From: Halothece sp. MAG
GTDB lineage: Bacteria; Cyanobacteriota; Cyanobacteriia; Cyanobacteriales; Rubidibacteraceae
Assembly (NCBI GenBank): GCA_018610095.1
Contig: JAHEOB010000104.1
Location: forward strand, 1 to 33,110
DNA length: 33,110 bases
Direction of reading: 5' to 3'
In this document: positions 8,162 to 15,367 of the stretch, in pieces
How positions within the stretch are numbered: the first letter of the stretch is position 1
Layout: every line of letters begins with the position of its first letter
Translations under genes and position numbers: made by a program
Notes under the pieces: generated by a model
What the model was told of the DNA's origin: nothing
What the model saw: only the letters and a program-made list of their open reading frames with translations
Databases searched by the model: none

Positions 8162-9046
8162 TTAGAAATTTAATCGAACAGCCTCTAAAAATTGTTGAGA
8201 AATAAATGGTAATAACTCACGGTTTGGGGGGGATGGAGAACGTTTTGTGAAGACAACTAGCAAATAGGGGGCAACATTGGGAACTTCAATATAAGCGCTG
8301 TCATGGCGAACTTCACTTGTCCAACCCGCTTTTGACCATAATTTTGCCTCAGAAGGGAGTGCTTCTCCCAAAAAGCCTGTAATTTGATTTTCTTCTCCCA
8401 TTTCGAGAGTGGCAGGAGGGGGTAACTGGCGAGAGAGTAAATCCATCATGGCTTGCGATCGCGCAACAGAAACCATATCCCCCATAATAATATGATGAAA
8501 TAGTCTTGCAACGGCATTGCTGGTTAGCCGATTACGATTCTGGAAAGATTCTCCCACAAATGCTCGTTCCCGCCCATAAGGACCATCTCCCCATGTTTTT
8601 TGATTAACGTTAATCGGTTCTAATTCTTTCCAACGTAACGATTGAAAATAACGGTTCACTAAATTTCGTTGTGATTGCCAAGTTAGAAAAGCATTACGGG
8701 ATAACTCTGGGCCACTGGTGGTTCCGGTTAAGACATCTACCACTAAACTAGTGGCATCATTACTAGAATCGACAATCATATCATGGATGGCGCGATCGCG
8801 CTCGGGAGAAGAGAGAATAATCCCTCGTTTTAACCATTCTTGGATGGTTACCAGATAGAATAATTTGACAATACTGGCAGGATAAAAAATCTGTCCGCCG
8901 CGATAATGAAATCCTCGCAAAGTCGAATCATAGACTAACCATGTTAAAGCGATTTGTTTGGCATCTAATTCCGGAAAATTCTGCCAAACGGTTTCTAATA
9001 TTTGCCAAGCAATTTGTCTCAGTTGTCGATCTTGGTAATAAAACAA
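8162..9046 (-). CDS. Serine hydrolase, class A beta-lactamase/penicillin-binding fold
   Basis: The sequence has the three active-site motifs of penicillin-interacting serine enzymes: S-I-V-K in YPASIVKLF (about residues 58-61), S-S-N in VDSSNDAT (94-96) and K-A-G in SKAGWTS (239-241). About 294 residues. No signal peptide or transmembrane segment precedes the fold: the N-terminus FYYQDRQLRQIAWQILE is polar, so the enzyme may be cytoplasmic, which is odd for the class. I chose the TTG at 9046 because AAGGAG (9057-9052) sits 5 nt before it. The alternative GTG at 9052 would overlap that site; an in-frame stop lies just upstream of both. It sits between hisG (37 bp) and folP (46 bp). Real beta-lactamase activity is not implied; it could be an esterase or peptidase. 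Confidence 0.85.
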   Translation of the reverse strand: MFYYQDRQLRQIAWQILETVWQNFPELDAKQIALTWLVYDSTLRGFHYRGGQIFYPASIVKLFYLVTIQEWLKRGIILSSPERDRAIHDMIVDSSNDATSLVVDVLTGTTSGPELSRNAFLTWQSQRNLVNRYFQSLRWKELEPINVNQKTWGDGPYGRERAFVGESFQNRNRLTSNAVARLFHHIIMGDMVSVARSQAMMDLLSRQLPPPATLEMGEENQITGFLGEALPSEAKLWSKAGWTSEVRHDSAYIEVPNVAPYLLVVFTKRSPSPPNRELLPFISQQFLEAVRLNF

Positions 9047-9083
9047 TCTCACTCCTTGTTAACCGTTACCACTGTCCTATCAG

Positions 9084-9746
9084 TTAGCTGACTACAGCCG
9101 TTTCAGGTTGTGTTTGTAGCGTTTCTCGGATTGCCTGACAATAGTGAGCAATATTCCCGCGATTGAGACGGTAGCTTAAAGGATTGGCAATGAGGTGAGC
9201 GGTACTTTCAAACAGTCGTTCAATTTCCACTAATCCATTTTCCCGTAACGTCCGCCCTGTGGAGACTAAATCCACAATCGCTTCTGACATGCCAGTAATC
9301 GGCCCTAATTCCACTGAACCATAAAGGGAAACAATTTCCACAGGGAGGTCTAATTCATGAAAATGTTCTCGGGCACAGTGAACAAATTTTGAGGCAACTC
9401 GGGCATGGGCTGGTAAATCCAGCGATCGCTGATAGCCACTATCCGCTTTAACGGCAACAGAAAGGCGACAATACCCAAATCCTAAATCCTCTAAATCAGC
9501 AACTTTAGGCCCTTTTTCTCGCAAAACATCATAGCCCACAATGCCCATTTGGGCTTGGCCATATTCCACATAAACGGGAACATCTAATGCTCGCACTAAC
9601 AATGCCCTTGCTGTGTTAGTGGGATCAACAATTTGCAGGGAACGATTATTGGGATCATTGAGGGCACTAAAATCAAGACCAATTTGTTGGAATAAACGGA
9701 TACTCTCCTCTAATAAAGCCCCTTTTGGTAGCGCAACGGTAATCAT
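9084..9746 (-). CDS. hisG: ATP phosphoribosyltransferase, short form
   Basis: First enzyme of histidine synthesis: condenses ATP with PRPP to phosphoribosyl-ATP. About 220 residues, lacking the C-terminal regulatory domain of the long form; short HisG proteins are known to need the HisZ regulatory subunit, which is not in this window. Recognisable segments are ITVALPKGALLEESIRLF at the N-terminus, QMGIVGYDVL, and the PRPP-binding loop DLVSTGRTLRENGL. I chose the ATG at 9746 over an in-frame TTG at 9788, which would add KEKKK-rich residues not found in homologues. A run of A residues lies directly before the ATG. A candidate promoter overlaps the end of ruvB. hisF lies close by but on the other strand. 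Confidence 0.95.
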   Translation of the reverse strand: MITVALPKGALLEESIRLFQQIGLDFSALNDPNNRSLQIVDPTNTARALLVRALDVPVYVEYGQAQMGIVGYDVLREKGPKVADLEDLGFGYCRLSVAVKADSGYQRSLDLPAHARVASKFVHCAREHFHELDLPVEIVSLYGSVELGPITGMSEAIVDLVSTGRTLRENGLVEIERLFESTAHLIANPLSYRLNRGNIAHYCQAIRETLQTQPETAVVS

Positions 9747-9865
9747 TTTTTTTTTCTCTTTAAATTTACTGGTTTGGCTATCCTGCAATTTCTTGCTGGG
9801 TTCCCCATTCGTTTTAATGGTTTCCTTTTACCCCATCAGTGTATGGCAAGCCGGCAAGCTATCCT

Positions 9866-9894
9866 ATCATAATGCAGTGCATCTTATACCCCAA
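9866..9894 (-). promoter_or_regulatory. Candidate hisG promoter with central palindrome
   Basis: On the minus strand, TTGGGG (9894-9889) and TATGAT (9871-9866) are separated by 17 bp, a good sigma-70-type match (-10 five of six). The perfect 11-bp palindrome ATGCAGTGCAT (9882-9872) fills most of the spacer, a place where a repressor would block polymerase. The 5' leader would be about 110 nt. Confidence 0.4.
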
Positions 9895-10947
9895 TTAATA
9901 CCCTAAATGTTCCATCGCTTTTTCCGTTACCATTCGTCCTCTATGGGTGCGCTGTATAAAGCCAATTTGTAATAAGTAGGGCTCGTAAACATCTTCAATG
10001 GTAAGGGCATCTTCTCCCGTTGCTGCTGCCACTGCATCTAAGCCCACTGGTCCCCCATGAAATTGATCAATCATGGTAGTGAGAATGAGGCGATCTGTCC
10101 AATCTAAGCCCATTTTATCCACTTGGAATAATTCTAGGGCTTCTGCCGCCGTGGCTTGGGTAATGGTTCCTAATTCCTTGACTTGGGTGTAGTCTCGAAC
10201 GCGTTTCAGTAGGCGATTGGCGATGCGAGGCGTACCGCGCGATCGCTGCGCAATTTCCACCGCTCCTTCGGTAACAATGTCGGTTTCTAATACCTTTGCC
10301 GTTCGTAAGATAATTTCAGTTAACTCATCAATTTCATAAAATTGTAATCGTTGAATCATCCCAAAGCGATCGCGCAGGGGAGAGGTTAATGATCCGATGC
10401 GGGTAGTTGCGCCTACTAACGTAAACGGTGCAAGGGGAATACTTCGGGTTTTAGCACTTTGTCCTTTCCCCACCGTAATATCCAATCGACCATCTTCCAT
10501 GGCAGGATATAATAATTCCTCGGTTATCCGAGTGAGGCGATGAATTTCATCAATAAATAAAACATCCCCTGGATTTAAATTCACTAGCACACCACTAATA
10601 TCTCGCGGCCGTTCTAAGGCAGGGGCTGCAGTAATTTTACACTGCACGCCCATTTCCGCTGCTAAAATTAGGGAGATAGTGGTTTTACCTAAGCCAGGGG
10701 GACCATACAATAGCAAATGATCCATGGCTTCCCCCCGTTGTTTAGCTGCCGTAATGGCAATCTCTAAGACTGTTTTTAACTCTTTTTGTCCGATATAATC
10801 AGCAAGGCGTTGCGGGCGCAGGGAATCTTCACTACTGCTAGCTTCCTCAGTAGTGGCTTGACTCTGTAACAACTCGTTTCGTTGTTGCTTCTCCCCTTGC
10901 GATGAACGATTCGATTTTCCTTTACCAGAGGAGCGTTTGATCGCCAT
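9895..10947 (-). CDS. ruvB: Holliday junction branch-migration ATPase RuvB
   Basis: Hexameric AAA+ motor that, with RuvA, drives branch migration of Holliday junctions in recombinational repair. 350 residues. Walker A GPPGLGKT is near residues 84-91 and Walker B LFIDEIHRL near 130-140. Sensor GATTRIGSL and the C-terminal winged helix (GGPVGLDAVAAATGEDALTIEDVYEPYLLQIGF) are also present. An N-terminal Ser/Lys/Gln-rich tail of about 40 residues precedes the conserved core, longer than in E. coli but common in cyanobacteria. It diverges from hisF with only 32 bp between the two ATGs, so its promoter must overlap or lie inside hisF. ruvA and ruvC are not in the window. Confidence 0.97.
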   Translation of the reverse strand: MAIKRSSGKGKSNRSSQGEKQQRNELLQSQATTEEASSSEDSLRPQRLADYIGQKELKTVLEIAITAAKQRGEAMDHLLLYGPPGLGKTTISLILAAEMGVQCKITAAPALERPRDISGVLVNLNPGDVLFIDEIHRLTRITEELLYPAMEDGRLDITVGKGQSAKTRSIPLAPFTLVGATTRIGSLTSPLRDRFGMIQRLQFYEIDELTEIILRTAKVLETDIVTEGAVEIAQRSRGTPRIANRLLKRVRDYTQVKELGTITQATAAEALELFQVDKMGLDWTDRLILTTMIDQFHGGPVGLDAVAAATGEDALTIEDVYEPYLLQIGFIQRTHRGRMVTEKAMEHLGY

Positions 10948-10979
10948 AGATTAATAGTTACCAATTAGGAAGGACTGCA

Positions 10980-11753
10980 ATGGTTTTAGCTAAACGCATT
11001 TTACCTTGTCTCGATGTTAACGCTGGTCGAGTCGTGAAAGGCGTTAATTTTGTTAATCTTCGAGATGCCGGTAATCCAGTGGAATTAGCCCAAGTGTATG
11101 ATGCTGCGGGAGCTGATGAACTCGTCTTTTTGGATATTACCGCTACTCATGAAAAACGGGATATTATCTTGGATGTGGTCCGTAAAACCGCTGAACAAGT
11201 CTTTATTCCCCTCACCGTTGGTGGTGGCATCCAATCCTTAGAACACATTAAAAATTTGTTAAGAGCAGGAGCGGATAAAGTGAGTATTAATTCAGGCGCT
11301 GTCCGCAATCCCGACTTAATTAACCAAGCCAGTGCCCGCGTGGGAAAACAGTCCATTGTGGTTGCCATTGATGCTCGTCGCAGAGAAACCCCAGATCATC
11401 CGGGCTGGGATGTCTATGTCAGTGGGGGACGCAAAAATACTGGACTCGACGCGATCGCGTGGGCAAAAGAAATGGAAGAACGCGGGGCAGGGGAATTACT
11501 GGTTACCAGTATGGATGCCGATGGTACCCAAGCTGGTTATGACATTACGTTAACGCGGGCAATCAGTGAAGCAGTAACTATTCCCGTCATTGCCTCGGGT
11601 GGGGCAGGAACGGTGCAACATATTGGTGATGCGTTTACGGAAGCGAAAGCGGAAGCAGCCCTTCTTGCCTCCTTGCTTCATTATCAACAACTGACAGTAG
11701 CGGACATTAAAACTTATATGCAGCAACAGGGCATTCCCGTTCGTATGACTTAA
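10980..11753 (+). CDS. hisF: Imidazole glycerol phosphate synthase cyclase subunit
   Basis: Cyclase half of the HisF-HisH complex. It uses ammonia from HisH to turn PRFAR into imidazole glycerol phosphate, feeding histidine synthesis, and AICAR for purines. 257 residues, a TIM barrel with catalytic aspartates D12 (LPCLDVNAGRVVKG) and D131 (VVAIDARR), phosphate loops TVGGGI and VIASGGAG, and the second-half LVTSMDADGTQAGYD. AGGAAGG lies just before the ATG. It diverges from ruvB and is not in an operon with hisG, fitting the scattered his genes of cyanobacteria. No sign of truncation. Assignment is secure. Confidence 0.97.
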   Translation: MVLAKRILPCLDVNAGRVVKGVNFVNLRDAGNPVELAQVYDAAGADELVFLDITATHEKRDIILDVVRKTAEQVFIPLTVGGGIQSLEHIKNLLRAGADKVSINSGAVRNPDLINQASARVGKQSIVVAIDARRRETPDHPGWDVYVSGGRKNTGLDAIAWAKEMEERGAGELLVTSMDADGTQAGYDITLTRAISEAVTIPVIASGGAGTVQHIGDAFTEAKAEAALLASLLHYQQLTVADIKTYMQQQGIPVRMT

Positions 11754-11836
11754 CCCTGAAAATGGTTGATTAAACAAGGGCTGACTTGGACAATGATATA
11801 TTAAGATAGAAGTGATAATATTACTTTTTATTAACT

Positions 11837-12019
11837 ATGTTACTTTTTATTCTCATTTTTGACATGGCTATTGTTGCCTGGTCCCTTCATTTAATGCAAT
11901 CAGGTGTTCAATCCCAAGAATTTTCCCTGATGTTAGCTGGTACATTAGTGGCGATGTCAGCAGCAGCTTTATTAGTTTCTTGTGTCATGATGGGAAATTG
12001 TTTAGGATATTGGGGTTAA
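11837..12019 (+). CDS. Small hydrophobic protein with two predicted membrane helices
   Basis: A 60-residue open frame, MLLFILIFDMAIVAW at the start and a second hydrophobic segment (LMLAGTLVAMSAAALLVSCVMM) at about residues 31-52, joined by a short polar loop (HLMQSGVQSQEF). This looks like a two-helix inner- or thylakoid-membrane protein. It follows hisF by 83 bp and ends 69 bp before tRNA-Ala. No clear Shine-Dalgarno precedes the ATG. Its regular hydrophobic pattern argues for a real gene, but I do not recognise the family and the length alone would not exclude chance. No function is claimed. Confidence 0.5.
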   Translation: MLLFILIFDMAIVAWSLHLMQSGVQSQEFSLMLAGTLVAMSAAALLVSCVMMGNCLGYWG

Positions 12020-12042
12020 CATGACTTTTTTCTGGATTCCCC

Positions 12043-12088
12043 TTGACAATTGGCGTTTTTATAGGCGAGTATTAGGAAAGCAATACTT
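12043..12088 (+). promoter_or_regulatory. Possible tRNA-Ala promoter region and adjoining hairpin
   Basis: A perfect -35 hexamer TTGACA lies at 12043-12048, 41 nt before the tRNA. The best -10 candidates (TATAGG at 12060, TATTAG at 12070) are at non-ideal distances of 11 and 21 bp. AGTATT/AATACT (12068-12073/12082-12087) forms a 6-bp hairpin abutting the tRNA 5' end and may mark a processing site in the primary transcript. Confidence 0.35.
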
Positions 12089-12161
12089 GGGGCTATAGCT
12101 CAGTTGGTAGAGCACCTCAATGGCATTGAGGGGGTCAGCGGTTCGAGTCCGCTTAGCTCCA
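12089..12161 (+). tRNA. tRNA-Ala, anticodon GGC
   Basis: The 73-nt sequence folds as a full cloverleaf. The 7-bp acceptor stem is GGGGCTA/TAGCTCC with one G-U pair; the D-arm is GCTC-AGTTGGTA-GAGC. The anticodon arm is CCTCA-ATGGCAT-TGAGG with GGC at the centre, reading alanine GCC codons. The T-arm is AGCGG-TTCGAGT-CCGCT and the discriminator base is A. The 3' CCA is not encoded. No intron and no neighbouring integrase. A 14-bp palindrome, TGAAATTAATTTCA (12163-12176), follows one base after the gene. Confidence 0.97.
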
Positions 12162-12182
12162 CTGAAATTAATTTCATCCGCT

Positions 12183-12206
12183 CTGATCGCGCTGATCGCG
12201 ATCGCG
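12183..12206. repeat. Tandem HIP1-like repeat
   Basis: CTGATCGCG occurs twice head to tail (12183-12191, 12192-12200) and runs into a further ATCGCG, so that a full GCGATCGC is embedded. It lies in the gap between tRNA-Ala and the phosphoesterase gene and looks like local expansion of the HIP1 palindrome. Confidence 0.6.
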
Positions 12207-12308
12207 TTTTAACTGGAAGCTACCCATGACGGAAAATTTCCCAGAGACCGCATTTCAAGCTTGTTTGAGATAAACTGGTTGGGTACGAATCATTAGCTAA
12301 TAAATGTC

Positions 12309-13424
12309 ATGAGTTTAAATTTCCGCTTCGCGATCGCAAGTGACCTTCATATTGCTTTAGAGGAAACGATTTTTCATCACCCAAAACGGTTTCATTTAGT
12401 TGAAGTTAGCATTCCCAGTTTTAAGCAAGTTATTGAGCACTTAAAAACCCTAGATATTGATTTTTTATTACTCCCAGGAGACTTAACCCAAGATGGTGAA
12501 CCCGAAAATCATCAATGGTTAGCGGATTATTTGCAAACGCTTCCCTTTCCAGTTTATGTCATTCCAGGAAATCATGACTTTCCAACTTTATCAGGTAACA
12601 ATCCTGGGAAAAATCCTGCGATTACTTATCAACAATTTTCTGATTATTATTCCCATTGTGGTTATCACCAAACTGATCAACTTTATTACACTAAACAGTT
12701 ATTTCCAGGCGTGCAATTAATTGGGCTTAATTCCAATATTTTTAATGAACAGGGGGAACAAATAGGTTGTCTGGATGAAGAACAACTTCACTGGTTAGAA
12801 AATGTATTACCCACAATACAAGATCAGTTTGTCATAGTGATGGTACATCATAATGTTATTGAGCATTTTCCGGGGCAAGCGGATCATGCCCTTTCCCGTC
12901 GTTATATGCTGGATAACGCCGAACGGTTAAAACAACTATTAAAGCAATATGGGGTTCGCTTAATTTTAACAGGTCATCTTCATATTCAAGACATCGCTCA
13001 AGAAGGGAATTTGTATGAAATTACCACCGGTTCATTAGTAAGTTATCCCCATGCTTATCGAGTCATTGATGTCAATCGTAATGCTGACAATCAAGTGGCA
13101 TTAAATGTCCAATCTCATTGGGTTAAAACCATTCCAGGATGGGACAATTTATTAGCATTTTCTCGAGAATGGATGGCAAATCGCGCTGATCCCTTTATGA
13201 TGAAATTATTAACGGAACCTCCTCTGAATATTCCCTCCGAGGAGGCAGAAAAATTTATTCCTGATTTACGTTATTTTTGGGCAGACATTGCACAAGGGGA
13301 CGCTGTTTTTTCGTTTCCCCAATTTCCACCGCAAATGAGAGCCTTTTTTGAGCAGTTTAGTGAATACAATAAGCTCCAATATCACAACATTAGTGATAAT
13401 CACAGTTGCTTAACATTATCGTGA
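12309..13424 (+). CDS. Calcineurin-like metallophosphoesterase
   Basis: 371-residue dimetal phosphoesterase. The five signature blocks are all present in order: D12-x-H14 (SDLHIA), GD at 57-58 (LLPGDLTQDG), GNHD at 87-90, VHHNVIEH near 177-184, and GHLH in LTGHLHIQD near 220. This order and the GHLHIQD block resemble the CpdA/Icc class III cyclic-nucleotide phosphodiesterases. The C-terminal 100 residues (after VKTIPGWDNLLAF) are outside the usual catalytic core and not recognised. No signal peptide, so probably cytoplasmic. It converges on the DUF2973 gene with 6 bp between stop codons and no terminator in the gap. The substrate is not known; cAMP is one possibility from the family only. Confidence 0.88.
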   Translation: MSLNFRFAIASDLHIALEETIFHHPKRFHLVEVSIPSFKQVIEHLKTLDIDFLLLPGDLTQDGEPENHQWLADYLQTLPFPVYVIPGNHDFPTLSGNNPGKNPAITYQQFSDYYSHCGYHQTDQLYYTKQLFPGVQLIGLNSNIFNEQGEQIGCLDEEQLHWLENVLPTIQDQFVIVMVHHNVIEHFPGQADHALSRRYMLDNAERLKQLLKQYGVRLILTGHLHIQDIAQEGNLYEITTGSLVSYPHAYRVIDVNRNADNQVALNVQSHWVKTIPGWDNLLAFSREWMANRADPFMMKLLTEPPLNIPSEEAEKFIPDLRYFWADIAQGDAVFSFPQFPPQMRAFFEQFSEYNKLQYHNISDNHSCLTLS

Positions 13425-13430
13425 TTGCTG

Positions 13431-13748
13431 TTATTCTTTTTGTTCGTCCTGACTACTATTGCCAGGAGAGTCATTATATAAGACATCCAGTTTTTGTCGA
13501 GCATCATCAACATTAACCGAGCGCATGACTAACAGCGGTTCATTAATCGGTTTTCCTTGTTCATCTAACAATTCCGGATGGCTCAGGGTTTTCCCAGAGG
13601 TCACACCAGCATTAGCATTACTGCCACGATTCCAATTGTGACCCATTTTCTGGGATTCCATTCCCACATTGATTAAACTGCGAATTAAATTAGTAACGGC
13701 AAAAAAGGCAATGACGGTAAAAGCAATGATGTAGAGTAGGTGTAACAT
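13431..13748 (-). CDS. DUF2973 domain-containing membrane protein
   Basis: About 105 residues. The N-terminus MLHLLYIIAFTVIAFFAVTNLIRSLI is a single membrane helix characteristic of the cyanobacterial DUF2973 family. It is followed by a polar tail with HPELLDEQGKPINEPLLVMRSVNVDDARQKLDVLYNDSPG. I chose the ATG at 13748 because GAGGA lies just upstream on the minus strand. A longer reading from a TTG at 13790 adds 14 residues before the conserved start. The gene is convergent with the phosphoesterase, and a plus-strand hairpin series and terminator lie across its upstream region. Function unknown. Confidence 0.82.
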   Translation of the reverse strand: MLHLLYIIAFTVIAFFAVTNLIRSLINVGMESQKMGHNWNRGSNANAGVTSGKTLSHPELLDEQGKPINEPLLVMRSVNVDDARQKLDVLYNDSPGNSSQDEQKE

Positions 13749-13763
13749 AGTTTCCTCTGAATC

Positions 13764-13865
13764 AACCTCAACCAGGTTCAAACTGTCCAATACTAACGAA
13801 GTGAAATAAAAGGTTATGATATTAAATATTTTAACCTCTTGATAGCCATCGCGGGCTATTTTTTT
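13764..13865 (+). ncRNA. Candidate structured RNA ending in an intrinsic terminator, antisense to the DUF2973 leader
   Basis: Three hairpins lie in series on the plus strand: AACCT-CAACC-AGGTT (13764-13778), AGGTTA...TAACCT (13811-13816/13832-13837) and ATAGCC-ATCGCG-GGCTAT (13842-13859). The last is followed by six T (13860-13865), a good intrinsic terminator. AACCT and AGGTT arms of the first two hairpins are interchangeable, and a further AGGTTA occurs at 13876. No plus-strand gene ends nearby: the closest stops at 13424. Either a short RNA starts within the region or the phosphoesterase transcript runs antisense through DUF2973. No family recognised and no promoter identified. Confidence 0.35.
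13842..13865 (+). terminator. Intrinsic terminator on the plus strand
   Basis: Perfect 6-bp stem ATAGCC/GGCTAT with a 6-nt loop followed by TTTTTT. In the minus orientation there is no U-tract, so the orientation is plus. The nearest upstream plus-strand gene, the phosphoesterase, ends 418 bp earlier. Confidence 0.6.
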
Positions 13866-13934
13866 GATTTAAGGGAGGTTAGGAATTCCCAAATCGCCAA
13901 TTAACAGCACTGGGAAGAGTGGTCTCTATCTATG

Positions 13935-13970
13935 TTAACTTTAGTTAAAAAAAATTAACGTCTAACTAAA
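13935..13970. repeat. Cluster of TTAACT-type motifs downstream of clpX
   Basis: TTAACT (13935-13940), AGTTAA (13943-13948, inverted), TTAACG (13955-13960) and TAACTA (13963-13968) lie within 36 bp. TTAACT-TT-AGTTAA is a perfect dyad, and TTTAGTTA/TAACTAAA (13940-13947/13963-13970) can form an 8-bp AT stem. This may be a weak terminator for clpX, whose stop is 23 bp away, or an operator. AT-rich sequence makes chance likely. Confidence 0.3.
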
Positions 13971-13992
13971 AGGGGAGATGCCTCATCATTGC

Positions 13993-15336
13993 CTATGCCG
14001 ATTCGGGTTTTGGTAAGGAAGAGGGATGGAGTAACAATTCTGCTGTGGAGCGTTTTTCCACCATTTCTTTCGTAATTTGACAGTAACCAACATCTTCACG
14101 GGAGGGTAAATCATACATGACATCAAGCATGATTTCTTCAATAATCCCGCGTAAGGCTCTTGCCCCTGTTTTCCGTCGATTGGCTTCTTGCGCGATCGCG
14201 CGTAGGGCTTCGGTGGTAAATTCCAGTTCAATATTATCCATTCCCAACAGTTTCTGATACTGTTTAATCAGGGCATTGCGGGGTTTGGTTAAAATCGAAA
14301 TCAAAGCCTCTTCATCCAAGGGTTCAATTACCGCAGAAACCGGAATCCGCCCTACAAATTCGGGAATCATGCCAAACTTAATAAAGTCATCAGGTTGGAG
14401 ATACTGTAAAATATCGGCAGCGCGTTGTTCCTTGCTAGTGGTTTCTATTTGTTCCCCATTGGTAAAGCCAATGGATTTTTTGCCAATGCGTTGTTCCACA
14501 ACTTTTTCTAACCCCACGAACGCCCCACCACAAATAAATAGAATATTACTGGTGTCAATTTCAATACAATCTTGGTAGGGATGCTTCCGTCCCCCTTGCG
14601 GCGGAACATTGGCGACTGTGCCTTCTAACATTTTTAGTAGAGCTTGTTGCACCCCTTCCCCTGAGACATCCCTTGTAATGGAGGTATTTTCACTTTTACG
14701 GGCAACTTTATCAATTTCATCAATGTAAATAATGCCCCGTTGCGCTTTGGCGATATCAGAGTCAGCTACTTGTAGTAAGCGCAGTAAAATATTTTCCACA
14801 TCTTCTCCGACATAACCTGCTTCTGTCAGAGTGGTGGCATCCGCAACAGCAAAGGGAACCTCTAAAATTTCTGCCAAGGTTTGAGCCAACAGGGTTTTGC
14901 CACAACCGGTGGGGCCAATTAATAAAATATTCGACTTTTGTAATTGTACCCCTTGCTCATCCCCTTGCTCTTGTTCTTTGTTATCTAAGAGACTCAAGCG
15001 TTTGTAATGATTATAGACGGCAACGGATAAAACTTTTTTGGCTTCATCTTGCCCAATGACATAATCATCAAGATAATTTTTGATTTCTTTCGGTTTGGGA
15101 ATCTCACTTAAGGACAGTTGACCCCCTTGAGATTGCCGATTTTCCTGTTGCGTGGTAGCAACGGGTTGAGCTGGGCGTGATGATGAGGCTTCAATTAACT
15201 CATCATCTAAAATTTCATTACATAAATCCACACACTCATTGCAAATATAGACACCCGGACCGGCAATTAATTTACGCACTTGTTCTTGGGATTTACCACA
15301 AAACGAACATTTTAAGTGGGAGTCGAATTTAGACAT
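13993..15336 (-). CDS. clpX: ATP-dependent Clp protease ATP-binding subunit ClpX
   Basis: AAA+ unfoldase that feeds substrates to ClpP. 447 residues from the ATG at 15336. The N-terminal zinc-binding domain has C10, C13, C32 and C35 (CSFC...CNEC). Walker A is GPTGCGKT, Walker B IIYIDEIDK, and the pore motif GYVGEDV is present. The IGF loop that docks on ClpP is visible in KKSIGFTNG. A GTG three codons upstream (15345) is a possible but less likely start. It is the last gene of tig-clpP-clpX, 31 bp after clpP. In Synechococcus a clpP2-clpX pair is known, which this resembles. No truncation seen. Confidence 0.97.
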   Translation of the reverse strand: MSKFDSHLKCSFCGKSQEQVRKLIAGPGVYICNECVDLCNEILDDELIEASSSRPAQPVATTQQENRQSQGGQLSLSEIPKPKEIKNYLDDYVIGQDEAKKVLSVAVYNHYKRLSLLDNKEQEQGDEQGVQLQKSNILLIGPTGCGKTLLAQTLAEILEVPFAVADATTLTEAGYVGEDVENILLRLLQVADSDIAKAQRGIIYIDEIDKVARKSENTSITRDVSGEGVQQALLKMLEGTVANVPPQGGRKHPYQDCIEIDTSNILFICGGAFVGLEKVVEQRIGKKSIGFTNGEQIETTSKEQRAADILQYLQPDDFIKFGMIPEFVGRIPVSAVIEPLDEEALISILTKPRNALIKQYQKLLGMDNIELEFTTEALRAIAQEANRRKTGARALRGIIEEIMLDVMYDLPSREDVGYCQITKEMVEKRSTAELLLHPSSLPKPESA

Positions 15337-15367
15337 AGTTAACACCTGAGTCTGCTGGGAAAATCGT

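Noticed and set aside
9613..9906. 97-codon plus-strand frame with a hydrophobic stretch
   Set aside because: Mostly antisense to hisG; the hydrophobic part comes from the A/T run before hisG.
12089..12206. tRNA-Ala with nearby repeats as an integration (att) site
   Set aside because: No integrase, no duplicated tRNA 3' end and no change in gene content on either side.
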